A DNA stretch of 64,000 bases from Allobosea sp. BK604 (GTDB lineage Bacteria > Pseudomonadota > Alphaproteobacteria > Rhizobiales > Beijerinckiaceae): contig NZ_SLZF01000001.1 of assembly GCF_004341515.1 (NCBI RefSeq), positions 558,001 to 622,000 on the forward strand, written 5' to 3'. Below are positions 9,067 to 17,019 of this stretch, piece by piece. The position numbers and the translations under genes are program-made. Numbering within the stretch: position 1 is the stretch's first letter; every line of letters begins with the position of its first letter. The notes below the pieces were generated by a model. That model was given only the letters and a program-made list of their open reading frames with translations. It did no database searches and was not told the DNA's origin.

Positions 9067-9534
9067 GTGTCCGCGACCAACGCCGCTCCTCGCATCGAGC
9101 CTGCCGATCCGGACCGCGTCTGGTTCCGCTTCATGCGATTGCATCAGCGCATGCTCGCGCAGATGACCGCGCGCATCCGCGCACTCGGCCTCTCGATCCC
9201 GCAATTCGACCTGCTCTCGACCCTGACCGAACGCGAAGGCATCAGCCAGAGCGAGCTGGCCGAGCGGCTCTATGTCACCAAGGGCAACGTCTCCGGCCTG
9301 GTCGACCGGCTGGTGCAGGCCGGCCTGGTCGAGCGCCGCGCCATTGCCGGCGACCGCCGCTCCTATGCGATGCATCTGACGAGCGAGGGCCGTCGCCTGG
9401 CCGAAGCCGGCATCGCGACCCAGCGCGACTATGTCGCGACGACGCTCGGCAAGCTGCCGGCAACCGACCTCGCCGAGCTCGACCGGCTCGTCCTCGCTTG
9501 GCGCGATCTCGCCCGCGCCGCCGACCCGCAATAA
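9067..9534 (+). CDS. MarR-family transcriptional regulator, 155 aa
   Basis: A winged-helix DNA-binding protein. The recognition region ISQSELAERLYVTKGNVSGLVDRLVQAGLVERRAIAGDRRSYAMHLT (about residues 58-104) is a textbook MarR HTH plus wing with the conserved DRR. The GTG at 9067 has GAGAG about 8 nt upstream and gives a normal length; an earlier GTG at 9013 would add an untypical arginine-rich stretch. It is divergent from the acyl-CoA ligase and 7 bp ahead of the patatin gene. That suggests control of lipid or fatty-acid-like catabolism, with a small carboxylate or acyl-CoA as possible ligand. Confidence 0.9.
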   Translation: MSATNAAPRIEPADPDRVWFRFMRLHQRMLAQMTARIRALGLSIPQFDLLSTLTEREGISQSELAERLYVTKGNVSGLVDRLVQAGLVERRAIAGDRRSYAMHLTSEGRRLAEAGIATQRDYVATTLGKLPATDLAELDRLVLAWRDLARAADPQ

Positions 9535-9541
9535 TCCCGGC

Positions 9542-10393
9542 ATGTATGCGGGTCTCGTCTTCGCGGGCGGCGGAAACCGCTGCTATTGGCAGGGCGGCTT
9601 CTATGAGACCGTGGCACCGCGCCTTGATCTCAAGCCGAAACGCGTCGTCGGCGCCAGCGCCGGCGCGCTCGCCATGCTCTACACCGCGCTCGGCCTTGGC
9701 CATTATGTGCGCGAGCGTGTCTGCGAGGCCTGCCTCGGCCGCAGCTCGGAAATGGATTGGGCCGGCTTCCGCCAGGGCGGGCGGCTCTTTCCGGTCGGCG
9801 ACATGTACCATCTCATGCTGACCGACCTCTTCACGCGAGAACGGTTGGCTACGCTGCAGGCACAGGCGGATTTCCGCGTCGCGATCTCGCGCCCGCCACG
9901 CTTCTGGCCCCTGCCCGTCGCAGCCTTGCTCGGCATCGGCGCCTATCAGCTTGAAAAGCGCCTGCGCAAGCCGGTCCATGCCACGGCGGGCCGACGCCTC
10001 GGCTTCAAGCCCGACCTGATCCGACTGGAGAATTGCGCCGCGCCGGACGACCTCATCGCCGCCCTGATGGCAAGCGCCTCCGTGCCACCCTTCATGCCGG
10101 CTGGGCTCGTCGGTCAGCGTGCCGCGCTCGATGGCGGCCTCGTCGACAATGCTCCGGCCTGGGCGCTCGCCGACATGGAGGCGGCCGGCGAGCCGACGCT
10201 CGTCCTGCTCACACGCCCCGTCAGTGCCGTGCCGCAGATCGCCAACCGGACTTATGTCAGCCCGTCGCAGGTGATCCCGGTCAGCCAGTTCACCATCCGC
10301 AATCCCGAGGGCATCCGCTTCGCCTATGAGCTCGGCATCCGCGATGGCGAGGCCTTCCTGCGTAGCTTGGAGGCGAAGGCCCGCGCGGTCTAA
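9542..10393 (+). CDS. Patatin-like phospholipase family protein, 283 aa
   Basis: A patatin-fold serine hydrolase using a Ser-Asp dyad. The oxyanion loop is GGGNRCYWQGG near the N-terminus, the nucleophile elbow is GASAG, and the catalytic aspartate is in DGGLVDN. It starts 7 bp after the MarR stop, so the two are very likely co-transcribed. It probably hydrolyses acyl ester bonds in lipids, which would fit the adjacent acyl-CoA ligase taking up released acids. That link is inference. The TAA stop is the first base triplet of repeat A2. Confidence 0.88.
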   Translation: MYAGLVFAGGGNRCYWQGGFYETVAPRLDLKPKRVVGASAGALAMLYTALGLGHYVRERVCEACLGRSSEMDWAGFRQGGRLFPVGDMYHLMLTDLFTRERLATLQAQADFRVAISRPPRFWPLPVAALLGIGAYQLEKRLRKPVHATAGRRLGFKPDLIRLENCAAPDDLIAALMASASVPPFMPAGLVGQRAALDGGLVDNAPAWALADMEAAGEPTLVLLTRPVSAVPQIANRTYVSPSQVIPVSQFTIRNPEGIRFAYELGIRDGEAFLRSLEAKARAV

Positions 10394-10495
10394 GGCATTT
10401 TCGAGCGAAGTGGATACCGGTTCGCGTAAAGAAAATGCGTTGAAACAAGGACATAGAGAATTTTCGCGTTTCGGGGAAACGCGGAGATGCTTTAG
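10391..10495. repeat. Palindromic repeat family A, copy 2
   Basis: About 105 bp, starting TAAGGCATTTTCGAGCGAAG and ending GATGCTTTAG. It is the only family A copy between two genes on the same strand (patatin and amidase), and it starts with TAA instead of TAG. That TAA is the patatin stop codon. The right-hand hairpin is slightly diverged. Confidence 0.88.
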
Positions 10496-10524
10496 GCTGG
10501 ACTCTCATCAGCCCGGATCCGTCC

Positions 10525-11991
10525 ATGGCCTCGCCGATCGACCTCACCGCCTCCGCGACCGCACTCCGTCAGGCCCTGCTCGCCCGCCGTTTCAGCGCGA
10601 GCGACCTGCTCGAAGCCAGCTTCGCTCGCATCGATGCGCTCAACCCCGGACTGAACGCGATCGTCACGCAGGATCGCGCGGCAGCCCGCGCGATGGCGGC
10701 GGAATCTGACCGGCGCCTCGCCGCCGGCACGGCACGCCCGCTTGAAGGCCTGCCGATCTCCATCAAGGACGCATTCGACGTCGCCGGCCTGCCCTCCTCC
10801 GGCGGATTGCCGGCCTACAAGGAGCGTATCCCCGCCGAGGATGCCACGGCCGTCGCAAGGCTGCGCGCCGCCGGTGTCGTCATCATCGGCAAGAGCAATG
10901 TCCCGGTCTTCTCCGGCGATTTCCAAAGCTACAATCCTGCCCATGGCGTGACAGGAAATCCCTGGAACCTCGCCTTTTCGCCTGGCGGCTCCTCGGGCGG
11001 CGCTGCAGTCGCCGTCGCGAGCGGGATGAGCGCTTTCGAGCTCGGCTCGGATCTCGGCGGCTCGATGCGCTGGCCGGCCCATTCAACCGGCGTCTTTGGC
11101 CTGAAGACGAGTTGGGGCCTTGTCTCGACCTGGGGGCTGATCCCGCCACCGCCCGAGCGCCGCCCGCCACGCAATCCCGACCTCTTGGTCGCTGGTCCGA
11201 TCACCCGCACGGCAGAGGATCTGGCGCTAGTCCTGCCAGTGCTCGCCGGCCCGCGTGACGCTGCGATTGTCGGCGCGAGATTGGCGGCCCCTCGCCGGGC
11301 GGATGCGAGGGGCCTGCGCGTCGCGCTCTGGGCCGAGGACCCGTTCGCGCCGACCGATAGCGAGGTCTCGAGCGCGGTCCGCGACGCTGCCAGACGTCTG
11401 GCCGAGCAAGGTGCGATCATCGACGAGACGGCGCGCCCGGCAATCCGCTTCGCCGATGCCTTCGAGGTCTACGCACTGCTGAACCATGCCGTCGTCGCCT
11501 ACTGCCTGCCGCCCAAGGTCCGTGCCCCCATCCAGGCTCCGGCGCGTGGGTTCAGCCCGAACGACCTCTCGCACCAAGCCCTGCAGGCCCGCGGCGCCAG
11601 CATGACGCCGAGCCAGTACCATCAGGTCTCGCAGCGTCGCGCCGCGCTGAAGCGGCAATGGGCTCGCTTCTTCGAGCGCTACGATGCCGTGCTCTGCCCA
11701 CCCGCTCCGGTCGGAGCGATCCCGCATGATCATTCGCCCGATATCCACGCTCGCCGCCTCGACGTGAACGGCGACAAGCGCCCCTATCTCGACTTTCTGA
11801 TCTGGGCCTCGCTCGCCACCGGCGCCGACCTGCCGGCGCTGAGTGCGCCGGTTACGCTGTCAGCCGCAGGGCTGCCGCTAGGCGTGCAGGTTATCACGGC
11901 CATCGGCGAGGATTTGCTGGCAGCAGCGATTGGCGGATGGATCACAGAGGCTGGCGGCGGCTTCCAGGCGCCGCCAATCACCCGCGCATAG
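10525..11991 (+). CDS. Amidase-signature family hydrolase, 488 aa
   Basis: An amidase-signature enzyme with a Ser-cisSer-Lys triad. The lysine is in GLPISIKDAFDVAG, the cis-serine in the glycine-rich GGSSGGAAVAVASG, and the nucleophilic serine in SDLGGSMRWPAH. The length is usual for stand-alone amidases. No gatB or gatC lies nearby, so it is not the glutamyl-tRNA amidotransferase subunit. The substrate is unknown and could be an aliphatic, aryl or cyclic amide. It appears monocistronic, behind repeat A2. Confidence 0.88.
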   Translation: MASPIDLTASATALRQALLARRFSASDLLEASFARIDALNPGLNAIVTQDRAAARAMAAESDRRLAAGTARPLEGLPISIKDAFDVAGLPSSGGLPAYKERIPAEDATAVARLRAAGVVIIGKSNVPVFSGDFQSYNPAHGVTGNPWNLAFSPGGSSGGAAVAVASGMSAFELGSDLGGSMRWPAHSTGVFGLKTSWGLVSTWGLIPPPPERRPPRNPDLLVAGPITRTAEDLALVLPVLAGPRDAAIVGARLAAPRRADARGLRVALWAEDPFAPTDSEVSSAVRDAARRLAEQGAIIDETARPAIRFADAFEVYALLNHAVVAYCLPPKVRAPIQAPARGFSPNDLSHQALQARGASMTPSQYHQVSQRRAALKRQWARFFERYDAVLCPPAPVGAIPHDHSPDIHARRLDVNGDKRPYLDFLIWASLATGADLPALSAPVTLSAAGLPLGVQVITAIGEDLLAAAIGGWITEAGGGFQAPPITRA

Positions 11992-12076
11992 TCGTCAGGT
12001 CTTTCTCCGAAACCACCCCGTAACAGGCACCGTTGGTCTGCCATCCCCCGCGAAACCCGGAACATGCGAGCTCACC

Positions 12077-12208
12077 ATGAAATTGTCCGCTGGCTGCAAC
12101 TGCGGACAGGTCCGCTACGAGCTCGACGACGTCTGCATTCGCGCCTTTGAGCTTCCAGACCAGGACCAAGTAGCCGCGCACCTTGCAAGCACCGATCTGA
12201 GAGCTTGA
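12077..12208 (+). pseudogene. Truncated GFA (CENP-V/GFA) family gene, 43 aa remnant
   Basis: The ORF begins MKLSAGCNCGQVRYEL, which matches the start of glutathione-dependent formaldehyde-activating (GFA) proteins with their first CxC zinc pair. Full-length members have about 115-160 residues and further CxxC motifs, which are absent here. After about 18 residues the sequence no longer resembles the family and ends at residue 43. I read it as a 5' fragment left by deletion. The complete glutathione-dependent formaldehyde pathway lies elsewhere in the window (58264-60399). Confidence 0.6.
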
Positions 12209-12332
12209 AAAAACTGGAACGCCCTCGCCCTGCGCCAGACTCTGCCTCGATCTGCGTGAAAATCGCTCAGCTCTTGCGCCGGCTGCGGGCTATGCTCGCA
12301 TAAACGCCGCATAAAGATCAGGGGTCCGAGCC

Positions 12333-13709
12333 ATGCTGTCCAATCTTGCCGTCCGCGATATCGAAACGCTGGTGCACCCTTACACCAACCTCGCGACGCA
12401 TCGCGAAGTCGGCCCGCTGATCCTCGAGCGCGGCGAAGGCGTCTTCGTCTACGATACGACCGGCAAGAACTATATCGAGGGCATGGCTGGCCTGTGGTGC
12501 ACCTCGCTCGGCTATTCCAACGAGGAGCTGGTCGAGGTCGCGACCGAGCAGCTGCGCAAGCTGCCCTTCACCCATATCTTCTCGGGCCGCAGCCATGACC
12601 CGGCGATCGAGCTCGCCGAGAAGCTGAAGGAGATCGCTCCGGTCCCGATCTCCAAGGTCTTCTACGGCGCCTCCGGCTCCGACGCCAACGACACCCAGAT
12701 CAAGCTGGTCTGGTACATCAACAACGCGCTCGGCCGCCCGCAGAAGAAGAAGATCATCTCGCGGCTGAAGGGCTATCACGGCGTCACGGTGGCCTCGGCC
12801 TCGCTGACCGGCCTGCCGGCCAACCACACCGATTTCGACCTGCCGATCGCCAATATCCTGCACACCTCCTGCCCGCATCACTACCGCTTCGCCCAGCCCG
12901 GCGAGAGCGAGCAGGACTTCTCGACCCGGCTCGCCGCCGAGCTTGAGGAGATGATCCTGCGCGAGGGGCCCGACACGGTCGCCGCCTTCATCGCCGAGCC
13001 GGTCATGGGCGCCGGCGGCGCCATCACCCCGCCCGAGGGCTATTTCGAAAAGATCAACGCCGTCCTCGCCAAATACGACGTGCTCTTCATCGCCGACGAG
13101 GTCATCACCGGGTTCGGCCGCACCGGCAACATGTTCGGCACCACGACCTACGGCCTGAACGCGGACACGCTCTCCTGCGCCAAGGCGATCACATCCGCTT
13201 ACTTCCCGCTCAGCGCCGTGATGATCAACGAGGCGACCTACGAGGTCATGGTCGACCAGAGCCGCAAGATCGGCACCTTCGGCCACGGCAACACCTATGC
13301 CGGCCATCCGGTCGGCTGTGCCATCGCGGTCAAGACGCTGGAGATCTACCAGCGCGACAACATCATCGAGCATGTCCGCAAGGTCGCCCCGCGCTTTCTG
13401 CAGCGCGTCGAGAAGCTCGCCGAGCACCCGCTCGTCGGCGAGGCGCGCGGCGTCGGCCTGATCGCCGGCATCGAGTTCGTCAAGGACAAGGCGACCAAGG
13501 CTCAGTTCGAGGCCAAGAAGGGCGTCGCGCTGAAGTCCGGCGCCTTCGCCCAGGAGGAAGGCCTGATCGTGCGTCCGCTCGGCGGCGACCGCGTCGCCTT
13601 CTGCCCGCCGCTGATCATCAGCGAGGCGGAGATCGACGAGATGTTCGACCGCTACGAGCGCGCACTCGCCAAGACCCTCAACTGGGTCAAGGCGGAAGGG
13701 CTGATCTGA
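12333..13709 (+). CDS. Class III (omega) aminotransferase, 458 aa
   Basis: A fold type I PLP enzyme of aminotransferase class III. Signatures include GMAGLWCTSLGY near the N-terminus, the PLP phosphate site FYGASGSDANDTQIK, IAEPVMGAGGAI, LFIADEVITGFGRTGNMFG with the PLP-binding aspartate, and the Schiff-base lysine at about residue 284 in SCAKAITSAYFPLSAV. It probably moves an amino group from a terminal amine (omega-amino acid, diamine or similar) to pyruvate or another keto acid. The exact substrate is undetermined. It is monocistronic, without an adjacent dehydrogenase. Confidence 0.92.
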   Translation: MLSNLAVRDIETLVHPYTNLATHREVGPLILERGEGVFVYDTTGKNYIEGMAGLWCTSLGYSNEELVEVATEQLRKLPFTHIFSGRSHDPAIELAEKLKEIAPVPISKVFYGASGSDANDTQIKLVWYINNALGRPQKKKIISRLKGYHGVTVASASLTGLPANHTDFDLPIANILHTSCPHHYRFAQPGESEQDFSTRLAAELEEMILREGPDTVAAFIAEPVMGAGGAITPPEGYFEKINAVLAKYDVLFIADEVITGFGRTGNMFGTTTYGLNADTLSCAKAITSAYFPLSAVMINEATYEVMVDQSRKIGTFGHGNTYAGHPVGCAIAVKTLEIYQRDNIIEHVRKVAPRFLQRVEKLAEHPLVGEARGVGLIAGIEFVKDKATKAQFEAKKGVALKSGAFAQEEGLIVRPLGGDRVAFCPPLIISEAEIDEMFDRYERALAKTLNWVKAEGLI

Positions 13710-13755
13710 CCGGACAGAGCGTCGCGTTTCTCCCGCCCGGAGAAGTGTGACGCAC

Positions 13756-13771
13756 TTAACGGACGCTTAAC
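13756..13771. promoter_or_regulatory. CtrA-type binding site
   Basis: TTAACGGACGCTTAAC fits the CtrA consensus TTAA-N7-TTAAC exactly. It lies in the gap downstream of the aminotransferase and 120 bp ahead of the small ORF at 13891, followed by the metallophosphoesterase gene. CtrA is the master cell-cycle and motility regulator of alphaproteobacteria. Confidence 0.65.
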
Positions 13772-13890
13772 CGACGAGGCGGCATCCTGCCCGACAGGTC
13801 TGAAAAGCCACGAATAAATCACGATCACGCCGTTTGACCGTCCCGATCGGAGGTGACACTCCCTTCGTCGGCGGCCCAGGAACCGTCGGC

Positions 13891-14130
13891 ATGTCGCAAC
13901 CAGTGAAGTCAGGAACCATGCGCCCCCACAACGAGCGTCAGCAGATGACGCAAGGCAGTGCGAGTTTCCACGATGCAGCGGCCAAGGATGCCTATACATC
14001 CCGGTTCCGCCCCATCGCCTTCCCGGCGGTCGCCGCCGGAACGAGGCGTGCAACTCCCGCTCAGGATCGGGCGGCGGAGAAAAAGCCGGACAATGTCCCG
14101 GCAATTCTTCGCAACGGCTTCGACGACTGA
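13891..14130 (+). CDS. Small hypothetical protein, 79 aa
   Basis: An ORF with no recognised domain, rich in Ala, Arg, Gln and Pro and probably disordered. ATG codons at 13891, 13918 and 13948 are possible starts, and none has a strong ribosome site. Its third-position G+C bias is moderate, so coding is uncertain. Support comes from its position: a consensus CtrA-type site 120 bp upstream and the metallophosphoesterase gene starting 33 bp after its stop. No function is proposed. Confidence 0.4.
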   Translation: MSQPVKSGTMRPHNERQQMTQGSASFHDAAAKDAYTSRFRPIAFPAVAAGTRRATPAQDRAAEKKPDNVPAILRNGFDD

Positions 14131-14163
14131 TTAACGATACTCCGACTTCTTCGAGACCCTCCA

Positions 14164-15057
14164 ATGCTTGACCGGCGACGAGTTCTGAAGGCTCTCGCCG
14201 GTCTTTTTTTCGCCGGCTTCGGCACGGGCAGCTATGCCTATGCCTGGGAACCGACCCATCAGCAGCTGACCCGTTACCGGCTCACGCCGCGCGGCTGGCC
14301 GCAGGGGCGCCGCCTCCGGCTCGCCGTGATCTCCGATCTCCATGCCGGCGGGCCGCATGTGCCGCTGGCGCGCGTCAGCCAGATTGTCGCGGCGACGAAC
14401 AAGCTCGAGCCCGACCTGATCCTGCTGCTCGGCGATTTCGTCGCCAGCCGCGACCGCATCGCCTCCGATCCTCCGATTCCGACCCTGGCCGCGGAACTCG
14501 GCAAGCTCACCGCGCCGAGCGGCGTCTACGCCGTGCTCGGCAACCACGACTGGTGGCACGACGCGCCGACGCAGAAGAACCGCTCGGGACCGACGCAGGT
14601 CGGGCTCGCGCTGGAGGCGGCCGGAATCGAGGTTCTGGAAAACCGGGCATTGCGGCTCGACACCGTCGCCGGCCCGCTCTGGATCGCCGGCCTCGGTGAC
14701 CAGATCGCCTTCCTGAAACGCGTGCGTGGCCTGCCGGGCGGCGTCGCCGACCTTGCCGGCACCATGGCGCAGATTGCCGATGACGGCGCCCCCGTGATCA
14801 TGATGGCGCATGAGCCGGACGCTTTCGCCCATATGCCGGAGCGCGTCGCGCTGACCTTCTCCGGCCATACCCATGGCGGACAGGTCCGCCTGTTCGGCTG
14901 GTCGCCGATCGTGCCGTCGCGCTATGGCAACCGCTATGCCTATGGCCATGTCCACGAGAACGGCCGCGACCTGATCGTCTCCGCCGGCATCGGCACCAGC
15001 AAGCTGCCGGTCAGGCTCGGCATCCCGCCCGAGATCGTCTGCGTCGAGCTGGGCTAA
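14164..15057 (+). CDS. Exported metallophosphoesterase, 297 aa
   Basis: A calcineurin-like phosphoesterase of the YkuE/YaeI type. All metal-site blocks are visible: SDLHAG, LLGDFVAS, LGNHDWW and GHTHGGQ. The N-terminus MLDRRRVLKALAG followed by a hydrophobic stretch resembles a Tat-like signal or membrane anchor, so it probably acts at or outside the inner membrane. Related proteins act on lipid-linked phosphates such as UDP-diacylglucosamine, but the substrate here is unknown. A bidirectional terminator follows. Confidence 0.88.
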   Translation: MLDRRRVLKALAGLFFAGFGTGSYAYAWEPTHQQLTRYRLTPRGWPQGRRLRLAVISDLHAGGPHVPLARVSQIVAATNKLEPDLILLLGDFVASRDRIASDPPIPTLAAELGKLTAPSGVYAVLGNHDWWHDAPTQKNRSGPTQVGLALEAAGIEVLENRALRLDTVAGPLWIAGLGDQIAFLKRVRGLPGGVADLAGTMAQIADDGAPVIMMAHEPDAFAHMPERVALTFSGHTHGGQVRLFGWSPIVPSRYGNRYAYGHVHENGRDLIVSAGIGTSKLPVRLGIPPEIVCVELG

Positions 15058-15069
15058 AACCTAAAAGAA

Positions 15070-15094
15070 AAGGCCCGGGCGTCGCCCGGGCCTT
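15070..15094. terminator. Bidirectional terminator-like hairpin
   Basis: A perfect 11-bp inverted repeat (AAGGCCCGGGC, loop GTC) between the converging metallophosphoesterase and L,D-transpeptidase genes. It is flanked by an A-rich run on the left, so it is a better terminator for the minus-strand gene. Confidence 0.75.
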
Positions 15095-15117
15095 CCCATA
15101 TCGAATGGCGTAGCGCC

Positions 15118-15714
15118 TCAGCTCACGATCACCTTGGTGCCGACAGGGGCCCGGTTGAACAGGTCGATCGCGTCGATATTCCGCATCCGGATACATCCCG
15201 ACGAAGCCGAGCGACCGATCGTCTCCGGCTCGTTGGTGCCGTGGATGCGATAAAGCGTGTCGTGGCCATTCTGGTAGAGATAGAGCGCGCGTGCGCCGAG
15301 CGGATTATCCGGGCCGCCCTCCATGCCACCGGCGCGCGGCGCCAGATGCGGCCAGCGCGCGATCATCTCCGCCGGCGGAGTCCAGCGCGGCCACTCGGCC
15401 TTGCGCTGCACCACGGCCTCTCCGGTCCAGCCGAAGGCCTCGTCGCCGGTCGCGACGCCGTAGCGGATCGCCTTCTTGTTCGGCAGCACGAAATAAAGGT
15501 ACTTGCCCTTCGTATCGACGACGATCGTGCCCGGCGGCTGGCCGGTCGGGTCGCTGATCTCATAGGGGAGATGGGTCAGCTCGACATCGAATTTCGGCAC
15601 GAGCGCGATGTATTCGGCATCGCGCGCCGACAGTGAAGGCGCATTCACGCTCTTGTATTGACAGGCGCCCAGAAGAGCCGAGAGCGCCAGCGCCACGATC
15701 GCAGTTTGCTTCAT
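15118..15714 (-). CDS. L,D-transpeptidase (YkuD) lipoprotein, 198 aa
   Basis: A YkuD-fold L,D-transpeptidase, the enzyme class that forms 3-3 peptidoglycan cross-links or attaches proteins to peptidoglycan. The catalytic block has His158 in YRIHGTN and Cys174 in SSGCIRM. A lipobox LLGAC (Cys18) predicts anchoring to a periplasmic membrane face. The length is typical of single-domain alphaproteobacterial members. No catalytic residue is missing. It is monocistronic. Confidence 0.92.
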   Translation of the reverse strand: MKQTAIVALALSALLGACQYKSVNAPSLSARDAEYIALVPKFDVELTHLPYEISDPTGQPPGTIVVDTKGKYLYFVLPNKKAIRYGVATGDEAFGWTGEAVVQRKAEWPRWTPPAEMIARWPHLAPRAGGMEGGPDNPLGARALYLYQNGHDTLYRIHGTNEPETIGRSASSGCIRMRNIDAIDLFNRAPVGTKVIVS

Positions 15715-15959
15715 ATCTCCACCAGCCCACGCCCGAGAGCGGTATTTATGATGAATGAGAAGTTAACGTTCCGTATCGGCCACTCGATACGATGACGTAC
15801 AAGCCTTGCCGCAGCTCTAGGCCCGAAACAAAGATGGCGCAACGAAGTTCCGATGGTGTCACGAAATTTGGCTTTTCAAGCCGCAACAGTGGCAATATCG
15901 CCACGCTTCACCGCCCCAGAATGCGGGTATGACCGCCGCTTCGAGAAAGGTTCAGGCCC

Positions 15960-16889
15960 GTGACGACGCTTCTGATCACTCATCCGTCCACGCTTCAGCA
16001 TGCGACTCCGGCCGGACATCCCGAGCGCGCCGACCGCATCCGCGCCGTCGAGCAGGTCCTGGAAGGGGAGCGATTCGCCGGCCTCGCCCGCAGCACCGCC
16101 GAGCGCGGCACGCTTGAGCTCGTCACGCTCTGCCACCCCGGGGATTTCGCCGAAGCCGTCATCGCCGCCTCGCCGGCGAGCGGCCTCGTCCAGTTCGATT
16201 CGGACACGCTGATGTCGCCCGGCACGCTCGATGCGGTGCTGCATGGCGTCGGCGCCGCCGCCCAGGCCGTCGACGAGGTCATGCAGGGCAAGGCGGACAA
16301 TGCCTTCTGCGCCATGCGCCCGCCCGGCCACCATGCCGAGACGACGCGCGCCATGGGTTTCTGCTTCTTCAACAACGCCGCCATCGCCGCCCGCCACGCC
16401 CAGAAGGCGCATGGCGTCGAGCGCGTCGCGGTCGTCGACTGGGACGTGCATCACGGCAACGGCACGCAGCAGATCTTCTGGGACGATGCCAGCGTGCTCT
16501 ACGCCTCTACCCATGAGATGCCGCTCTATCCCGGCACTGGCGCCCCGTCCGAGCGCGGCGCCCATGGCACGATCGTCAACGCCCCCTTGCGCGCCGGCGA
16601 TGGCTCGGACGTCTTCCGCGAAGCCTTCGAGAGCGCTCTGGTGCCGCGGCTCGAGGATTTCCGTCCGGACCTGATCATCATCTCGGCCGGGTTCGATGCG
16701 CATTGGCGCGACCCACTCGCCAATCTCAACCTGGTCGAGCCCGACTATGCCTGGGCGACGCAGAAGCTGATGGAGATCGCCGACCGCCACGCCAAGGGCC
16801 GGATCGTCTCGATCCTGGAAGGCGGCTACGATCTCGAAGGCCTGTCGAAATCGGCCGCCGCCCACGTCACCGCGCTGATGCGGGGCTAG
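15960..16889 (+). CDS. Histone-deacetylase-family (class II-like) amidohydrolase, 309 aa
   Basis: A zinc-dependent deacetylase-fold enzyme like acetoin-utilisation protein AcuC and acetylpolyamine amidohydrolases. Visible signatures are THPSTLQHATPAGHPERADRI at the N-terminus, AMRPPGHHAE with the paired catalytic histidines, VVDWDVHHGNGTQQIF with the zinc ligands, and ISAGFDAHWRDPL with a further zinc aspartate. The GTG start at 15960 has AAAGG upstream. Bacterial members may deacetylate polyamines or small acetylated compounds. The class III aminotransferase lies upstream but is not in the same operon. Confidence 0.93.
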   Translation: MTTLLITHPSTLQHATPAGHPERADRIRAVEQVLEGERFAGLARSTAERGTLELVTLCHPGDFAEAVIAASPASGLVQFDSDTLMSPGTLDAVLHGVGAAAQAVDEVMQGKADNAFCAMRPPGHHAETTRAMGFCFFNNAAIAARHAQKAHGVERVAVVDWDVHHGNGTQQIFWDDASVLYASTHEMPLYPGTGAPSERGAHGTIVNAPLRAGDGSDVFREAFESALVPRLEDFRPDLIIISAGFDAHWRDPLANLNLVEPDYAWATQKLMEIADRHAKGRIVSILEGGYDLEGLSKSAAAHVTALMRG

Positions 16890-17012
16890 CCGTCATTGCG
16901 AGGAGCGGAGCGACGAAGCAATCCAGGAGGACCGGGTGCCGGGTCCTCCGGACTGCTTCGCGGAGCCTGTTCTCGGCTTGCCAAGGGCAAGGCCCGGGTC
17001 CTCGCGATGACG
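16890..17012. repeat. Palindromic repeat family C (single copy)
   Basis: About 123 bp bounded by CGTCATTGCGAGG and its mirror CCTCGCGATGACG, with an internal hairpin TCCAGGAGGACCGGG... CCGGGTCCTCCGGA. This type of CGTCATTGCGAG...CTCGCGATGACG element is widespread in alphaproteobacteria. It fills the gap between the converging HDAC-family and ribBX genes. Confidence 0.8.
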
Positions 17013-17019
17013 ATGCGGC

